The notes under the pieces are model-generated. The model did no database searches and had not been told where the DNA came from. It worked only from the letters and a program-made list of their open reading frames with translations. Of a DNA stretch of 51,819 bases, positions 34,891 to 42,917 are shown one piece after another; the stretch's first letter is position 1, and each line of letters opens with the position of its first letter. This DNA is from JBGSTR01 sp963707135. Its GTDB lineage: Bacteria > Pseudomonadota > Gammaproteobacteria > Chromatiales > Chromatiaceae. The position numbers and the translations under genes are program-made. The stretch is taken from contig CAVPOY010000018.1 of assembly GCA_963707135.1 (NCBI GenBank), forward strand, positions 1 to 51,819, written 5' to 3'.

Positions 34891-36041
34891 GGGTGGTCCT
34901 CCCCGGTGATCTCGATCAGCGCCCGAACCTGCTCGGCCTTGCGGCGCGCGACCTCGATATCGCGATCCAGCACCGTGACGTGGCCCATCTTGCGGAACGG
35001 GCTGGTCGCGGCCTTGCCGTAGATATGGACACACACGCCGGGGATCGCCAGCGCCGCCGCCATGCCCTTGATGACCGGGCGCCCGCGGTGACCCGGGGCG
35101 CCGAGCAGATTGATCATGGCCGCCGGCGAAAGCTGCTCGGTGGACCCCAGGGGCAGGCCGAGCACGGCCCTAAGGTGCTGCTCGAACTGATCGGTTACAC
35201 AGGCCTCGATGGTGTGGTGCCCCGAGTTGTGGGTACGAGGGGCGACCTCGTTGACCAGCAGCTCGCCGTCGCCGGTCAAGAACATCTCGATGCCGAAGAT
35301 GCCCACCCCGCCGAGCGCCTCGACCGTTCGAATGGCCAGCGCCTCGGCGGCCGCCGAGATCTCCGCGCCTATTCCGGCCGGAGCCAGCAGCATGTCGAGC
35401 ACGTTTTCGCCGGGGCGGAAGCACATCTCGACCGGCGGGTAGCCGCGGCACTCGCCGTTGCGGCCCCGTGCGACCAGCACCGCCAGCTCCTTTTGCGCCG
35501 GGATGAAACGCTCGATCAGCGAGGGCACCAGCAGGCGGCCGGGAAATTGCTCCGCGCTGTGCATCACGACGACACCCCGCCCGTCGTAGCCGCCGCGGCG
35601 GGCCTTTTGGACCAGCGGGTAGCCGAATGCCGCAAAGGCCTCGGGGTCCGGCTCGGGAATAGCGACAAACTCGGCGGTCGGGATACCCGCGTCGGCCAGG
35701 GCCTGCTTCTGGGTGAGCTTGTCCTGCACCACGGCGAGCACGCGGGGGGTCGGGTGGATCAGGCGGCCCTCACGCTCCAGCTCGAGGAGCGTCTCGGTGT
35801 CGATGTCCTCGATGTCGAACGTGGTCACGTCGCAAGACTCGGCAAGCTCGCGCAGACGGCCGGGATCATGGTAGTCGCCGACGATCTGGTGCCCGGCCAC
35901 CTGGCCCGCCGGCGAGCCGGGAGTCGGGTCGAGAACGACACAGGTGCAACCGAGCCGCTTCGCGGCCTTGACCATCATTCGGCCGAGCTGACCGCCGCCG
36001 ATGATGCCCACACGGGCCACGGGAAAGGGGAATACATCCAT
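34887..36041 (-). CDS. purK: N5-carboxyaminoimidazole ribonucleotide synthase
   Basis: PurK uses ATP and bicarbonate to carboxylate AIR. The 384-residue ATP-grasp protein has the N-terminal RVGIIGGGQLGRMM, the ATP-binding YPLVQKARRGGYDGRGV and, in the active site, NEVAPRTHNSGHHTIEAC. ATG 36041 gives a family-like N-terminus (MDVFPFPVARVGIIGG). The frame is open to 36083, which would add 14 residues; neither start has a clear ribosome-binding site. It is coupled to purE. Confidence 0.93.
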   Translation of the reverse strand: MDVFPFPVARVGIIGGGQLGRMMVKAAKRLGCTCVVLDPTPGSPAGQVAGHQIVGDYHDPGRLRELAESCDVTTFDIEDIDTETLLELEREGRLIHPTPRVLAVVQDKLTQKQALADAGIPTAEFVAIPEPDPEAFAAFGYPLVQKARRGGYDGRGVVVMHSAEQFPGRLLVPSLIERFIPAQKELAVLVARGRNGECRGYPPVEMCFRPGENVLDMLLAPAGIGAEISAAAEALAIRTVEALGGVGIFGIEMFLTGDGELLVNEVAPRTHNSGHHTIEACVTDQFEQHLRAVLGLPLGSTEQLSPAAMINLLGAPGHRGRPVIKGMAAALAIPGVCVHIYGKAATSPFRKMGHVTVLDRDIEVARRKAEQVRALIEITGEDHP

Positions 36042-36099
36042 CGCGCAATGATCGGGGTTATCGGCGGAATTGGGAACCCCCACGGCAGGGTACGCGAGC

Positions 36100-36594
36100 T
36101 CAGCGGCCGCCCATCTGCGCGAGGATCGACTGGATCAGCGGGTGGGCCATCAGGCTCTGGAGCCGAGGATCGGCACGAATGGACTGATAATCCCCGGCGA
36201 GCACCGAGCGCATAAAGTCCGGGTCCGAGAGCGCCGCCTGAATCTCGGGATCGCCCTGCAGCGTCTCGACAAGCTGCAGCAGACCGGCGTTGCCGAGCAG
36301 CTGCTGCTGGATGGCCGCGACCTCGCCGGCGTTTGCCGGGCCGGGCGCAAACGCCGGATAGCCGCCGCTCGCGAGCGGCCGGATCGACACGACATCGGTC
36401 TCGCGCACCCGGACCTCGCCGAGGGTCGCGGAACGCAACAGATAGTAGCCGCCGTCGACGGAGATCAGCTCCGCCCTGACCTGGCTGCCGTCCCTCAGCT
36501 CGATCTGGCTCTCACCGGCGTCCGCGCCCCCAACGCAGACCACCAGCGTGACCGCGGCAAGGGCGAGATGGCGAAGTCCAGGGTATCGGTGCAT
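36100..36594 (-). CDS. Exported protein with a C-terminal STI1-like helical region
   Basis: The 164-residue protein has a signal peptide (LALAAVTLVVCVGGADA, about 10-26). A short beta-rich domain follows (IELRDGSQVRAELISVDGGYYLLRS, about 31-75, reading like an SH3/SM-type strand set). The C-terminus (about 90-164) is built of Leu/Asp-Pro helices: LLQLVETLQGDPEIQAAL, DPDFMRSVL, DPRLQSLMAHPLIQSILAQ. This pattern resembles the STI1/DP domains of co-chaperones, which bind hydrophobic segments. It sits 58 nt upstream of purK, on the same strand. The function is unknown; a periplasmic chaperone-like role is a guess. Confidence 0.65.
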   Translation of the reverse strand: MHRYPGLRHLALAAVTLVVCVGGADAGESQIELRDGSQVRAELISVDGGYYLLRSATLGEVRVRETDVVSIRPLASGGYPAFAPGPANAGEVAAIQQQLLGNAGLLQLVETLQGDPEIQAALSDPDFMRSVLAGDYQSIRADPRLQSLMAHPLIQSILAQMGGR

Positions 36595-36754
36595 CTGTGC
36601 TCCCGGTCAAAGTCGGGACATCCGGTGCCCCACTCCGCTAGTCTAGATGCACGCGGCCCCGGCGCGCTGTATTCAGCCGAACATTTTTGGAGATTGAGCA
36701 TCGGTCCCCGATCGGAGATGCTGCTACGCCTCTGGCCGGTGAGTGCCTGCGACC

Positions 36755-37372
36755 ATGCTGACAGAACGACAGATCGACGACCTGCGCCGGGACATCGTGT
36801 TTACCGCCGAGCTCGGCGGACGCATCCTGGAGCTGCACAGCACCTGGGGCCTGTTCTCGCCCCGCGAGATCGACGAGGGCACCCGCCTGCTGCTCGAGCA
36901 GGTGCACGTGGAGGCCGACGACGACTGCCTGGACCTCGGTTGCGGGTATGGCCCGATCGGGCTCGCACTGGCGGCGCTGGCCCCCGGGGGTCGTACCCTG
37001 ATGCTGGACAAGGACTTCGTGGCCGTCCGCTATGCGCAGGCGAATGCCAGACGCAACGGTCTGCCGAACGCGACCGCCCTGCTCAGCAATGGATTCGACC
37101 AGGTCGACCCGGCGCTTCGCTTCGACCTGATCGCAAGCAACGTCCCGGCGAAGGTCGGCAAGGAGCTGCTCGCGATCCTGCTGCACGATGCCCGCGCGCG
37201 CCTGCGCCCCGGTGGGCGGCTGTACCTGGTCACCATCAACGGGCTGCGCCAATACATGAAGCGTAATCTGACCGAGGTGTTCGGGAACTACGACAAGCTC
37301 AAGCAGGGCGCCCACTACACGGTCGCGCTCGCGCGGCGAACAACGAACGGGCCCCCGCGCTCGAGCGGATGA
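36755..37372 (+). CDS. Class I SAM-dependent methyltransferase (RsmC/YbxB-like)
   Basis: The 205-residue protein has the SAM motif I DLGCGYGPIGLALAALAPGG (about 56-75), the acidic MLDKD motif and the NGLPNATALLSNGF segment of the RsmC-type family. The motif IV that in RsmC-type N-methyltransferases reads NPPF is here SNVPAK, so base N-methylation is doubtful and the substrate is unknown. ATG 36755 is preferred; GTG 36743 would add four residues. It diverges from the STI1-like gene. Confidence 0.8.
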   Translation: MLTERQIDDLRRDIVFTAELGGRILELHSTWGLFSPREIDEGTRLLLEQVHVEADDDCLDLGCGYGPIGLALAALAPGGRTLMLDKDFVAVRYAQANARRNGLPNATALLSNGFDQVDPALRFDLIASNVPAKVGKELLAILLHDARARLRPGGRLYLVTINGLRQYMKRNLTEVFGNYDKLKQGAHYTVALARRTTNGPPRSSG

Positions 37373-37410
37373 TCGACGCATGACCCTCGGCGCCCACGGA
37401 GATTCAGGCG

Positions 37411-37438
37411 TTGGCACCCCGACCGACCGGGGTGCCAA
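37411..37438. terminator. Possible bidirectional terminator hairpin
   Basis: A perfect 11-bp inverted repeat TTGGCACCCCG/CGGGGTGCCAA with a 6-nt loop lies 38 bases after the methyltransferase gene. It has no T-run, so termination is only possible, not assured. Confidence 0.4.
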
Positions 37439-37498
37439 TACTCGGTGCCATTCGGCGAGCCCGGCCTCGCGATAAACCCCCGTTCCCCGGGAGAACGC

Positions 37499-37957
37499 AT
37501 GAAATCTCTTTGGAAGCTCCGCCTACCCCTGATCCTCGGCCTATCGCTGCCATTTCTCGTGGGATGCAGCCGACCGCCGGGTGCCTCCGAACCCCAGCGT
37601 ACCGGGTCGGGAGGTTCGGACGCCGACTTGGGACGCGCCGCTTTCCGCAGTATCCCGTTGCCGCCGAACGGTACCCCCGGCGCCGCTCCTCTTGAGCTGG
37701 CGCGAGAGGTCTTCGGCAGCGCTGAGCCCGTCGAAGGCAATTACGTCGAAGAGGCCGAGTCCCTGGTCGCGTCGGAGAATCAGCAGGTGGTGCTGTTCAC
37801 GCGCATGGGGCTGGCGGACGACTCCGTGCTGGGGATGCGCTATCGGCTGGAGCTCATCCGCCAGGGTGACCAATGGAAGCCGACCTGGGCCGGCCAGCAA
37901 ACGCTCTGCCGGCCCGGACGGGGGCATCAGGACTGGAGCGCGGAGCCTTGCCTCTGA
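37499..37957 (+). CDS. Small lipoprotein of unknown function
   Basis: The 152-residue protein has a lipoprotein signal (LILGLSLPFLVGC; lipid Cys near residue 23). A flexible Gly/Ser/Pro region follows, then a compact C-terminal part (VLFTRMGLADDSVLGMRYRLELIRQGDQWKPTWAGQQTLCRPGRG) with two Cys in total after the signal. This tail recalls small lipoproteins whose C-terminus describes a measured quantity (QWxPxWAGxQxxCRPGRGH), common in proteobacteria but without known function. ATG 37499 has GGGAG 5 bases upstream; the open frame before it is not supported. Confidence 0.7.
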   Translation: MKSLWKLRLPLILGLSLPFLVGCSRPPGASEPQRTGSGGSDADLGRAAFRSIPLPPNGTPGAAPLELAREVFGSAEPVEGNYVEEAESLVASENQQVVLFTRMGLADDSVLGMRYRLELIRQGDQWKPTWAGQQTLCRPGRGHQDWSAEPCL

Positions 37958-37994
37958 TCGCCGCGATCGGCCGCGCCAGGCTATGCACGGCCGA

Positions 37995-38579
37995 CTATTC
38001 GTCGATCAGGCCCAGGAGGCGCTCGGCCTCCTTCCCGATGCTATTGTCGGCCCCAAGGGACCGCGCGCGGTCCAGGGCCTCACGGGCCTCAGCGGTGTTG
38101 CCGGCCTGCAGGCTGACAAACCCCAGCGTGAGCCACAGGCGTTGGAAGCCCGGGTCCTTGGCCGTTCCTTCGCGCAGTATCCGAATGGCCTGGGTGGAAT
38201 CTCCCAGATAGTGCAGCGCCAGGCCAAGGTCGTTATGGGTCTCCGCGTCGTCCGGCGCCAACTCGAGGATGCGCCGGTAGACCGGCAAGACCTCCGCGTA
38301 GCGGCGCTCACCGAACAGCTTATCGGCCTGCTGCCGCAGCAGAACCGGGTTGGACTCGGTCAAGGTCTCGGGGACGCTGCCGAAGCTCTCCAGGGCCGAC
38401 GAGGCCGGCATGCGCGGGTGGGGCGGTTGTGTGCCGTGGGGGCCAGCCGGCGCCTGGGCGACCGCGGGCCGCACCGGATGCCGCACATAGTAGTCCCGGG
38501 TCAGCGCGAACACGGCGAATCCGAAGAAGGTCAGGAAGGCGGCGAACAGGAGCCATTGAAGCGGCGTCAGCTTGGGCAT
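37995..38579 (-). CDS. Membrane-anchored TPR protein
   Basis: The 194-residue protein has one N-terminal membrane segment (WLLFAAFLTFFGFAVFAL, about 9-26) and a Pro-rich linker. Two to three tetratricopeptide repeats follow (about 85-190: ADKLFGERRYAEVLPVYRRI, DLGLALHYLGDSTQAIRIL, FVSLQAGNTAEAREALDRAR). The repeats should face the periplasm and bind a partner protein. The gene is convergent with the lipoprotein gene and divergent from the DUF4332 gene. The partner is unknown. Confidence 0.75.
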   Translation of the reverse strand: MPKLTPLQWLLFAAFLTFFGFAVFALTRDYYVRHPVRPAVAQAPAGPHGTQPPHPRMPASSALESFGSVPETLTESNPVLLRQQADKLFGERRYAEVLPVYRRILELAPDDAETHNDLGLALHYLGDSTQAIRILREGTAKDPGFQRLWLTLGFVSLQAGNTAEAREALDRARSLGADNSIGKEAERLLGLIDE

Positions 38580-38939
38580 CGGCGGTTCCGGGTCATTCTG
38601 GCGGGATGCCGGATGCTAGGAACCGGCCCGTCGGCTGTCAAATGCCCCTCGGAGGCGTCGCCCGGTCGAAGCCGGGCCCGGAGTCTCGCGTCACGCGGTG
38701 CAGTTGACCTATCATCCGTAGCCGGTCGCATCGTCGGGGAGGCGCCGGTCTCCCGCGCGTCCCGTGCGGATCCTGGACGATCCGCCAGTCTCGGTCGCCC
38801 AGGTGACTGAAACTGGACCGACTAGGAGATTACATTTTCGAGTCGCGAGCTGAGCGAATGCCAGGATGGCGCTTGATCAGCGTGTCCGAAAAACACCGGA
38901 TATTCGGCTCAATAATCCGATTCTGCTGAGGAGGTACCC
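38580..38939. repeat. Divergent intergenic region with a palindromic repeat copy
   Basis: No gene is seen in these 360 bases. Positions 38849-38881 form an imperfect hairpin whose arms are GCTGAGCGAATGCCA and TGGCGCTTGATCAGC. The 33-nt unit is the same at 27 positions as 46270-46302, and the differences keep most of the pairing. The end of the region holds the strong ribosome-binding site AGGAGGT of the next gene. A TTGACC at about 38704-38709 has no good -10 partner. Confidence 0.55.
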
Positions 38940-39347
38940 GTGTCCACACCCGTCAAAGACCTCAAGGGCGCAACCGACGCCCTCGTCGCCAAACTTTCCG
39001 AAATGGGCATCAAGAACAACGACCAGCTGGTGCAAGCCGCGGCGTCCCCGGCACAGCGCAAAGAGCTCGCGGGCGCCTGCGGTTGTGATCAAACGGAGCT
39101 ATTGCAGCTGGCCAACCGCGCCGACCTGGCTCGGATCAAGGGAGTATCCGGCGTCTACTCGGACCTCCTCGAGATCGCGGGCGTGGACACGGTCAAAGAG
39201 CTCGCTACTCGCCGCGCCGACAACCTGCACGCGACGATCATCGCGACGAACGACAAAGACAGGCTCACGGAGAAGCCGCCGGCTCAATCGATGGTCGAGG
39301 ACTGGATCGCCCAGGCAAAGGCGGCGCCGAAAGTCCTGACCTACTGA
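38940..39347 (+). CDS. DUF4332-type helix-hairpin-helix protein
   Basis: The 135-residue protein is built of two helix-hairpin-helix-like units (LVAKLSEMGIKNNDQLVQAA and LARIKGVSGVYSDLLEIAGVDTVKELA), the pattern of the DUF4332 family. This family resembles non-specific DNA-binding domains of polymerases and topoisomerases. It has no signal peptide. GTG 38940 is a sure start, because AGGAGGT stands 6 bases before it, the best ribosome-binding site in the window; high expression is likely. The function is unknown. Confidence 0.8.
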   Translation: MSTPVKDLKGATDALVAKLSEMGIKNNDQLVQAAASPAQRKELAGACGCDQTELLQLANRADLARIKGVSGVYSDLLEIAGVDTVKELATRRADNLHATIIATNDKDRLTEKPPAQSMVEDWIAQAKAAPKVLTY

Positions 39348-39392
39348 AAGTTCCAAGCGCGACGAGCCCCTAGCATGGCCTGACGCCGGACA

Positions 39393-39605
39393 ATGACGCG
39401 TGGTATCCATCTGAAGCGTCTGACCAGCACCGACCTGGAGCTGCTCGGTCTGGCGGACGACTCGCTCGACGCCGATCCTGATGACGGCAGCGACCTGATA
39501 GCGGTGCCGGAACCCTGTGCGGCCGACACGCTATTGGACCTGCGATCGGTCACTCGGGAGATTTGTCGAGGGCTGGAAGAAACGCTGCGGCTGCTCGCCG
39601 ATTAG
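39393..39605 (+). CDS. Small hypothetical protein
   Basis: The 70-residue acidic frame (MTRGIHLKRLTSTDLELLGL and onward) lies 45 bases after the DUF4332 gene on the same strand. It has protein-like codon positions and a helix-rich sequence, but no recognisable domain and a weak ribosome-binding site. It may be a real small gene or chance. Confidence 0.4.
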   Translation: MTRGIHLKRLTSTDLELLGLADDSLDADPDDGSDLIAVPEPCAADTLLDLRSVTREICRGLEETLRLLAD

Positions 39606-39869
39606 CGGGCAGCGCACCGAGGAATCCATCCGCGGAAGGCCAAAAAAATGGCCGAGGCGGCAGGGTGTGCGACTGCCACCGCGGCCTAAGCGGCTTGCTG
39701 CCAGAAACCGAGGGGGCGTGATCGAAAGCCCTGCGGGAAATCATGAGTGGGCTCCGCGGCTCGTTCCTGCACCGACGTCCCCGCACCATGGGTGTAGCAA
39801 ACACGCAACACCGTCGACTGGAGGGTGGCACGGGAAGCGACTTCGGTGCGCGATCCGCCGACAAGCCGC
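39606..39869. other. Non-coding stretch with hairpins
   Basis: No gene is recognised here. GGCCA/TGGCC around A7 (about 39638-39653) forms a small hairpin. GGTGGCAG/CTGCCGCC (about 39658-39685) followed on the minus strand by TCGGCCATTTTTTT could end transcription of the small membrane protein gene. The distance of about 180 bases from that gene weakens the idea. Confidence 0.3.
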
Positions 39870-39983
39870 TTAGCGGTCGGGATGCCCCGGGTTGTTGTGG
39901 TTGCCGCGGGCCAACGCGATCAGGAATCCGCCGCTGAGGACGGCGGCAAGGATGCCGGTTATCGTCAGTGCATCGAAGCTCAT
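39870..39983 (-). CDS. 37-residue single-span membrane protein
   Basis: A short frame encodes MSFDALTITGILAAVLSGGF and continues to a polar tail (ARGNHNNPGHPDR). Residues about 6-26 form one hydrophobic helix. AGGAG stands 7 bases before the ATG, a textbook ribosome-binding site, and about 195 bases of AT-rich non-coding sequence lie upstream. The composition and the site together argue that it is a real gene. It resembles no small protein I can name; roles as a subunit of a membrane complex or as a stress peptide are both possible. Confidence 0.6.
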   Translation of the reverse strand: MSFDALTITGILAAVLSGGFLIALARGNHNNPGHPDR

Positions 39984-40128
39984 CAGACTTCTCCTAAATT
40001 CGTGGTTTACACGAGTACTGCTCCAAGACTCCTGATGCCTGGACGGGCGTTCCCCGTTCAGGCGTCTACGAGTCAAATCTAAGTCTGTACCAAAGCGATC
40101 AAATAAGTATTACATAATATGGTTAAAA

Positions 40129-40144
40129 TGTAACAACGTGTAAC
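40129..40144 (+). promoter_or_regulatory. Direct repeat TGTAAC-N4-TGTAAC upstream of ompR-like gene
   Basis: Two identical hexamers repeat with a 10-bp period, one helical turn, 35 bases before the response regulator gene and in a markedly AT-rich stretch. OmpR-family regulators bind such tandem half-sites. It may be the autoregulatory site and could serve the divergent small membrane protein gene too. Confidence 0.4.
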
Positions 40145-40178
40145 CGAAAAGGCAGCGCGCCCGGCGCCGTAGACACTG

Positions 40179-40907
40179 ATGTCCAAGCAACCTCCACGAA
40201 TCCTGGTCGTCGACGACGACGCCGCGCTGCGCTTGCTGCTCGGCGACTACTTGGCACGCGCGGGCTTCGAGGTCGCCGCTGTCGAGGACGGGCAGGCGAT
40301 GGATGCCTGGCTCGCCGAGAACGAGCCGGACCTGGTCATACTCGACCTGATGCTTCCCGGCGACGATGGACTGACGTTGGCCCGCAGGCTGCGGGCCGGC
40401 ACCGATGTGCCCATCATCATGCTGTCGGCCCGGGGCGACGAGATCGACCGGATCGTCGGGCTGGAGGTTGGCGCCGATGACTACATGCCCAAGCCGTTCA
40501 ATCCGCGGGAGCTGCTGGCGCGTATCCGCGCCGTGCTTCGGAGACACACGCCAAGCGAGCCGGAACCCGGTGCCGGGCCAGCCGCCGAGGGTGGCGAGCG
40601 GATCGCATTCGGTCCCTACCGGTTGGACCTGTCGCTGCGGGCGCTATACCGCGACGGCGAGCCGGTCGGCCTGACGTCGGGTGAGTTTGAGCTGCTGAGG
40701 ATCCTCGTCGAGCGCCCAGACCGCGTGCTCGATCGGGACCAGATCCTCGATCTGCTCAAGGGCTACGAGCGCTCGCCGTTCGATCGCAGCATCGACGTAC
40801 AGATCGCGCGGCTGCGCTCGAAGATAGAGCCGGACACCAAACAACCTCGCTATATCCGAACCGTCTGGGGCAAGGGCTACAGGTTCACCCCGGCGGGCGA
40901 GCCATGA
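40179..40907 (+). CDS. ompR: OmpR-family response regulator
   Basis: The 242-residue protein has a receiver (Asp12-14 in VVDDD, phosphoacceptor Asp56 in VILDLMLPGDDG, Lys in YMPKPFNPRELLARI). A C-terminal winged helix follows (LTSGEFELLRILVERPDRVLDRD, RSIDVQIARLRSKIE, IRTVWGKGYRF). The receiver and linker are closest in style to OmpR. It is coupled to the kinase gene by a 4-base ATGA overlap. The targets are unknown; osmotic or envelope control is the family precedent. Confidence 0.9.
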   Translation: MSKQPPRILVVDDDAALRLLLGDYLARAGFEVAAVEDGQAMDAWLAENEPDLVILDLMLPGDDGLTLARRLRAGTDVPIIMLSARGDEIDRIVGLEVGADDYMPKPFNPRELLARIRAVLRRHTPSEPEPGAGPAAEGGERIAFGPYRLDLSLRALYRDGEPVGLTSGEFELLRILVERPDRVLDRDQILDLLKGYERSPFDRSIDVQIARLRSKIEPDTKQPRYIRTVWGKGYRFTPAGEP

Positions 40908-42274
40908 CCGCGTCCCCCCGGCGCCTGATCCCGAGCTCACTGTTCGGCCGCGCGGTGCTGACGCTGTTCTTCACCTTTGGCCTGTTCGCGCTGGTGACCT
41001 TCTACGTGGTCGTCCGTTTTGCACTGACCCCGGTCGTCGAGCGCTCGGCCTCCGACTTGGCCGGCATCCTGGTGCTCTCGGCCCGAACGCTGGCACAGCT
41101 GCCCCCAGAGCTCGACGACGCCTACCGGGACAAGCTCTTGCGCGACTACGAGGTGGGGCTTCTGGACAGCGCACCGGAAGAGGACAGTCACGGCTACTTC
41201 TTCCCCTTCCTGCGGCAGGTCGAAAAGGCGCTCGAGGCCCGGCTCGGACACCCGGTGATGTTCGTCTCCAGCCTCAGGGAGGGGCGCCGCTGGTTCTGGG
41301 TGGCGCTGGAGGCGGGCGGTCAGACGATCTGGACCGGCTTCCCGCGGGACCGCGTGGAGACGCGCCCGCTGGAGGGCGTCTTCGTGATCCTCGGTGCCGC
41401 CCTGCTCCTGATGCTCGGCACGGCCGCGATCCTGGCGCGGCGGGTCACACGGCCTCTGAACCGGCTCTCCGAGGCCGCTCGGGAGGTCGCCCGCGGTCAC
41501 TCCCCAAACCCGCTGCCGGAGACGGGACCGGACGAGCTCGCGGATCTTGCCCGCCAGTTCAACGCGACCAGCCGCCAGGTTCGAGAGCTGCTCGCCAACC
41601 GCACCCTGCTGCTCGCCGGCATCTCCCACGATCTGCGCACCCCGCTCACGCGGTTGCGGCTCGCGCTCGAGATGCTTCCGTCCGACGCGGCACCGGATCT
41701 GGTGGCGCGCATGGAGCGCGATATCGACCAGATGAACGCCCTGATCACCCAGTCGATCGAGCTCGGCAAGAGCCTGGGGGCCGGGCGCCCAGAGGAGATC
41801 GATCTCAGCGCACTGATCCAGGACCTGGTCAGCACCCAGCCAAGGGTGATCTGGCAGCGCCGGACCGCGTGCCGGCACGCGGTCGACCCCTTGGCATTGC
41901 GACGCATACTGGGCAACCTGCTGGAGAACGCGCTGCGCTACAGCCGCGGGCGTGTCGAGGTGCACCTCGACTGCGGACCACCGCAACCGGTGATCTTCGT
42001 CGCGGACCGGGGCCCTGGCATCCCGGAGGCGGAGCGCGAGGCGGTCTTCAGGCCCTTCTACCGCCTCGAGCATTCCCGCAGCCGCCAGACCGGCGGCGCG
42101 GGGCTGGGGCTCGCGGTGGCGCGGCAGCTTGCCGTAGCGAACCACATCGAGCTGCACCTGGGCGAGCGGCGGGGCGGTGGAACGGTGGTCAGCGTCCGCC
42201 TGCCCCCGGCACGGACTGGCGAGCGGGAAGCGCCCGGTGGCGCCGCGGTTGACGACTTGGCCGAGGGTCCCTAA
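40904..42274 (+). CDS. envZ: EnvZ-like sensor histidine kinase
   Basis: The 456-residue kinase has membrane segments near 15-42 (AVLTLFFTFGLFALVTFYVV) and 155-180 (GVFVILGAALLLMLGTAAIL), with a periplasmic loop of about 115 residues between them. A HAMP domain follows, then the His box ISHDLRTPLTRLRLALEML (His near 243). The ATPase domain has LGNLLENALRYSRG, VADRGPGIPEAE and GGAGLGLAVARQL. The ISHDLRTPLTR box is the EnvZ/RstB type. It pairs with the preceding response regulator. Confidence 0.9.
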   Translation: MTASPRRLIPSSLFGRAVLTLFFTFGLFALVTFYVVVRFALTPVVERSASDLAGILVLSARTLAQLPPELDDAYRDKLLRDYEVGLLDSAPEEDSHGYFFPFLRQVEKALEARLGHPVMFVSSLREGRRWFWVALEAGGQTIWTGFPRDRVETRPLEGVFVILGAALLLMLGTAAILARRVTRPLNRLSEAAREVARGHSPNPLPETGPDELADLARQFNATSRQVRELLANRTLLLAGISHDLRTPLTRLRLALEMLPSDAAPDLVARMERDIDQMNALITQSIELGKSLGAGRPEEIDLSALIQDLVSTQPRVIWQRRTACRHAVDPLALRRILGNLLENALRYSRGRVEVHLDCGPPQPVIFVADRGPGIPEAEREAVFRPFYRLEHSRSRQTGGAGLGLAVARQLAVANHIELHLGERRGGGTVVSVRLPPARTGEREAPGGAAVDDLAEGP

Positions 42275-42315
42275 ATTCGCGCTTGCGATGAGGCCACCCT
42301 GCGGAGCGGATCCCT

Positions 42316-42780
42316 ATGCTGAAGCCTGGCGAGAAGGCCCCCGTATTCTCACTGCCCGACGCGGACCTGGGTCGGGTCAACCTGGAGCAGCGTATCGGCA
42401 GCCGCAATCTGGTCATCTACTTCTACCCGAAGGACGATACCCCGGGTTGCACCATGGAGGCGCTGGACTTTACCGACCTGCAGACCGAGTTCGACGCGAC
42501 CGAGACCGACGTGCTGGGCATCAGCCGGGACACCTGCGCCAGCCACGGCACCTTTCGGGACAAGTACGGGCTTAGCGTGCAGCTGCTCGCCGACCCCGAC
42601 GGCGAGGCGTGCGAGGCCTATGGGGTCTGGCAGGAGAAGGAGTCTCACGGCGAGAAGCGCATGGGGATCGTGCGTTCCACCTTCGTCGTCGACAAACAGG
42701 GGCTGATCCGCCACGCCCTCTACGACATCAAGCCCAAGGGCCACGCCGCCCAGGTGCTGGAACTGGTCCGCGCGCTGTGA
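42316..42780 (+). CDS. bcp: Thiol peroxidase Bcp (PrxQ type)
   Basis: The 154-residue peroxiredoxin has the peroxidatic Cys45 in YPKDDTPGCTMEALDF. The resolving Cys50 of the E. coli type is replaced by Leu. Other Cys are Cys74 (ISRDTCASH) and Cys99 (DGEACEAYGVW). Some PrxQ enzymes resolve with a Cys in a later helix, so Cys74 is a candidate; otherwise it is a 1-Cys enzyme. It reduces hydroperoxides in the cytoplasm. It lies 42 nt after the envZ-like gene. Confidence 0.93.
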   Translation: MLKPGEKAPVFSLPDADLGRVNLEQRIGSRNLVIYFYPKDDTPGCTMEALDFTDLQTEFDATETDVLGISRDTCASHGTFRDKYGLSVQLLADPDGEACEAYGVWQEKESHGEKRMGIVRSTFVVDKQGLIRHALYDIKPKGHAAQVLELVRAL

Positions 42781-42917
42781 CCGGTTGGCCGAGGCGACGC
42801 GGCCTCGCCCGGCCGGGCAGCCCTTTCGCATGGATCGGCTGACGCCTTGAAGTCCTGATACGCCACCTGAACGCGGCGCGATTCCGCCGCCTTCAATGAG
42901 AATCCGCTCCGACCGGC

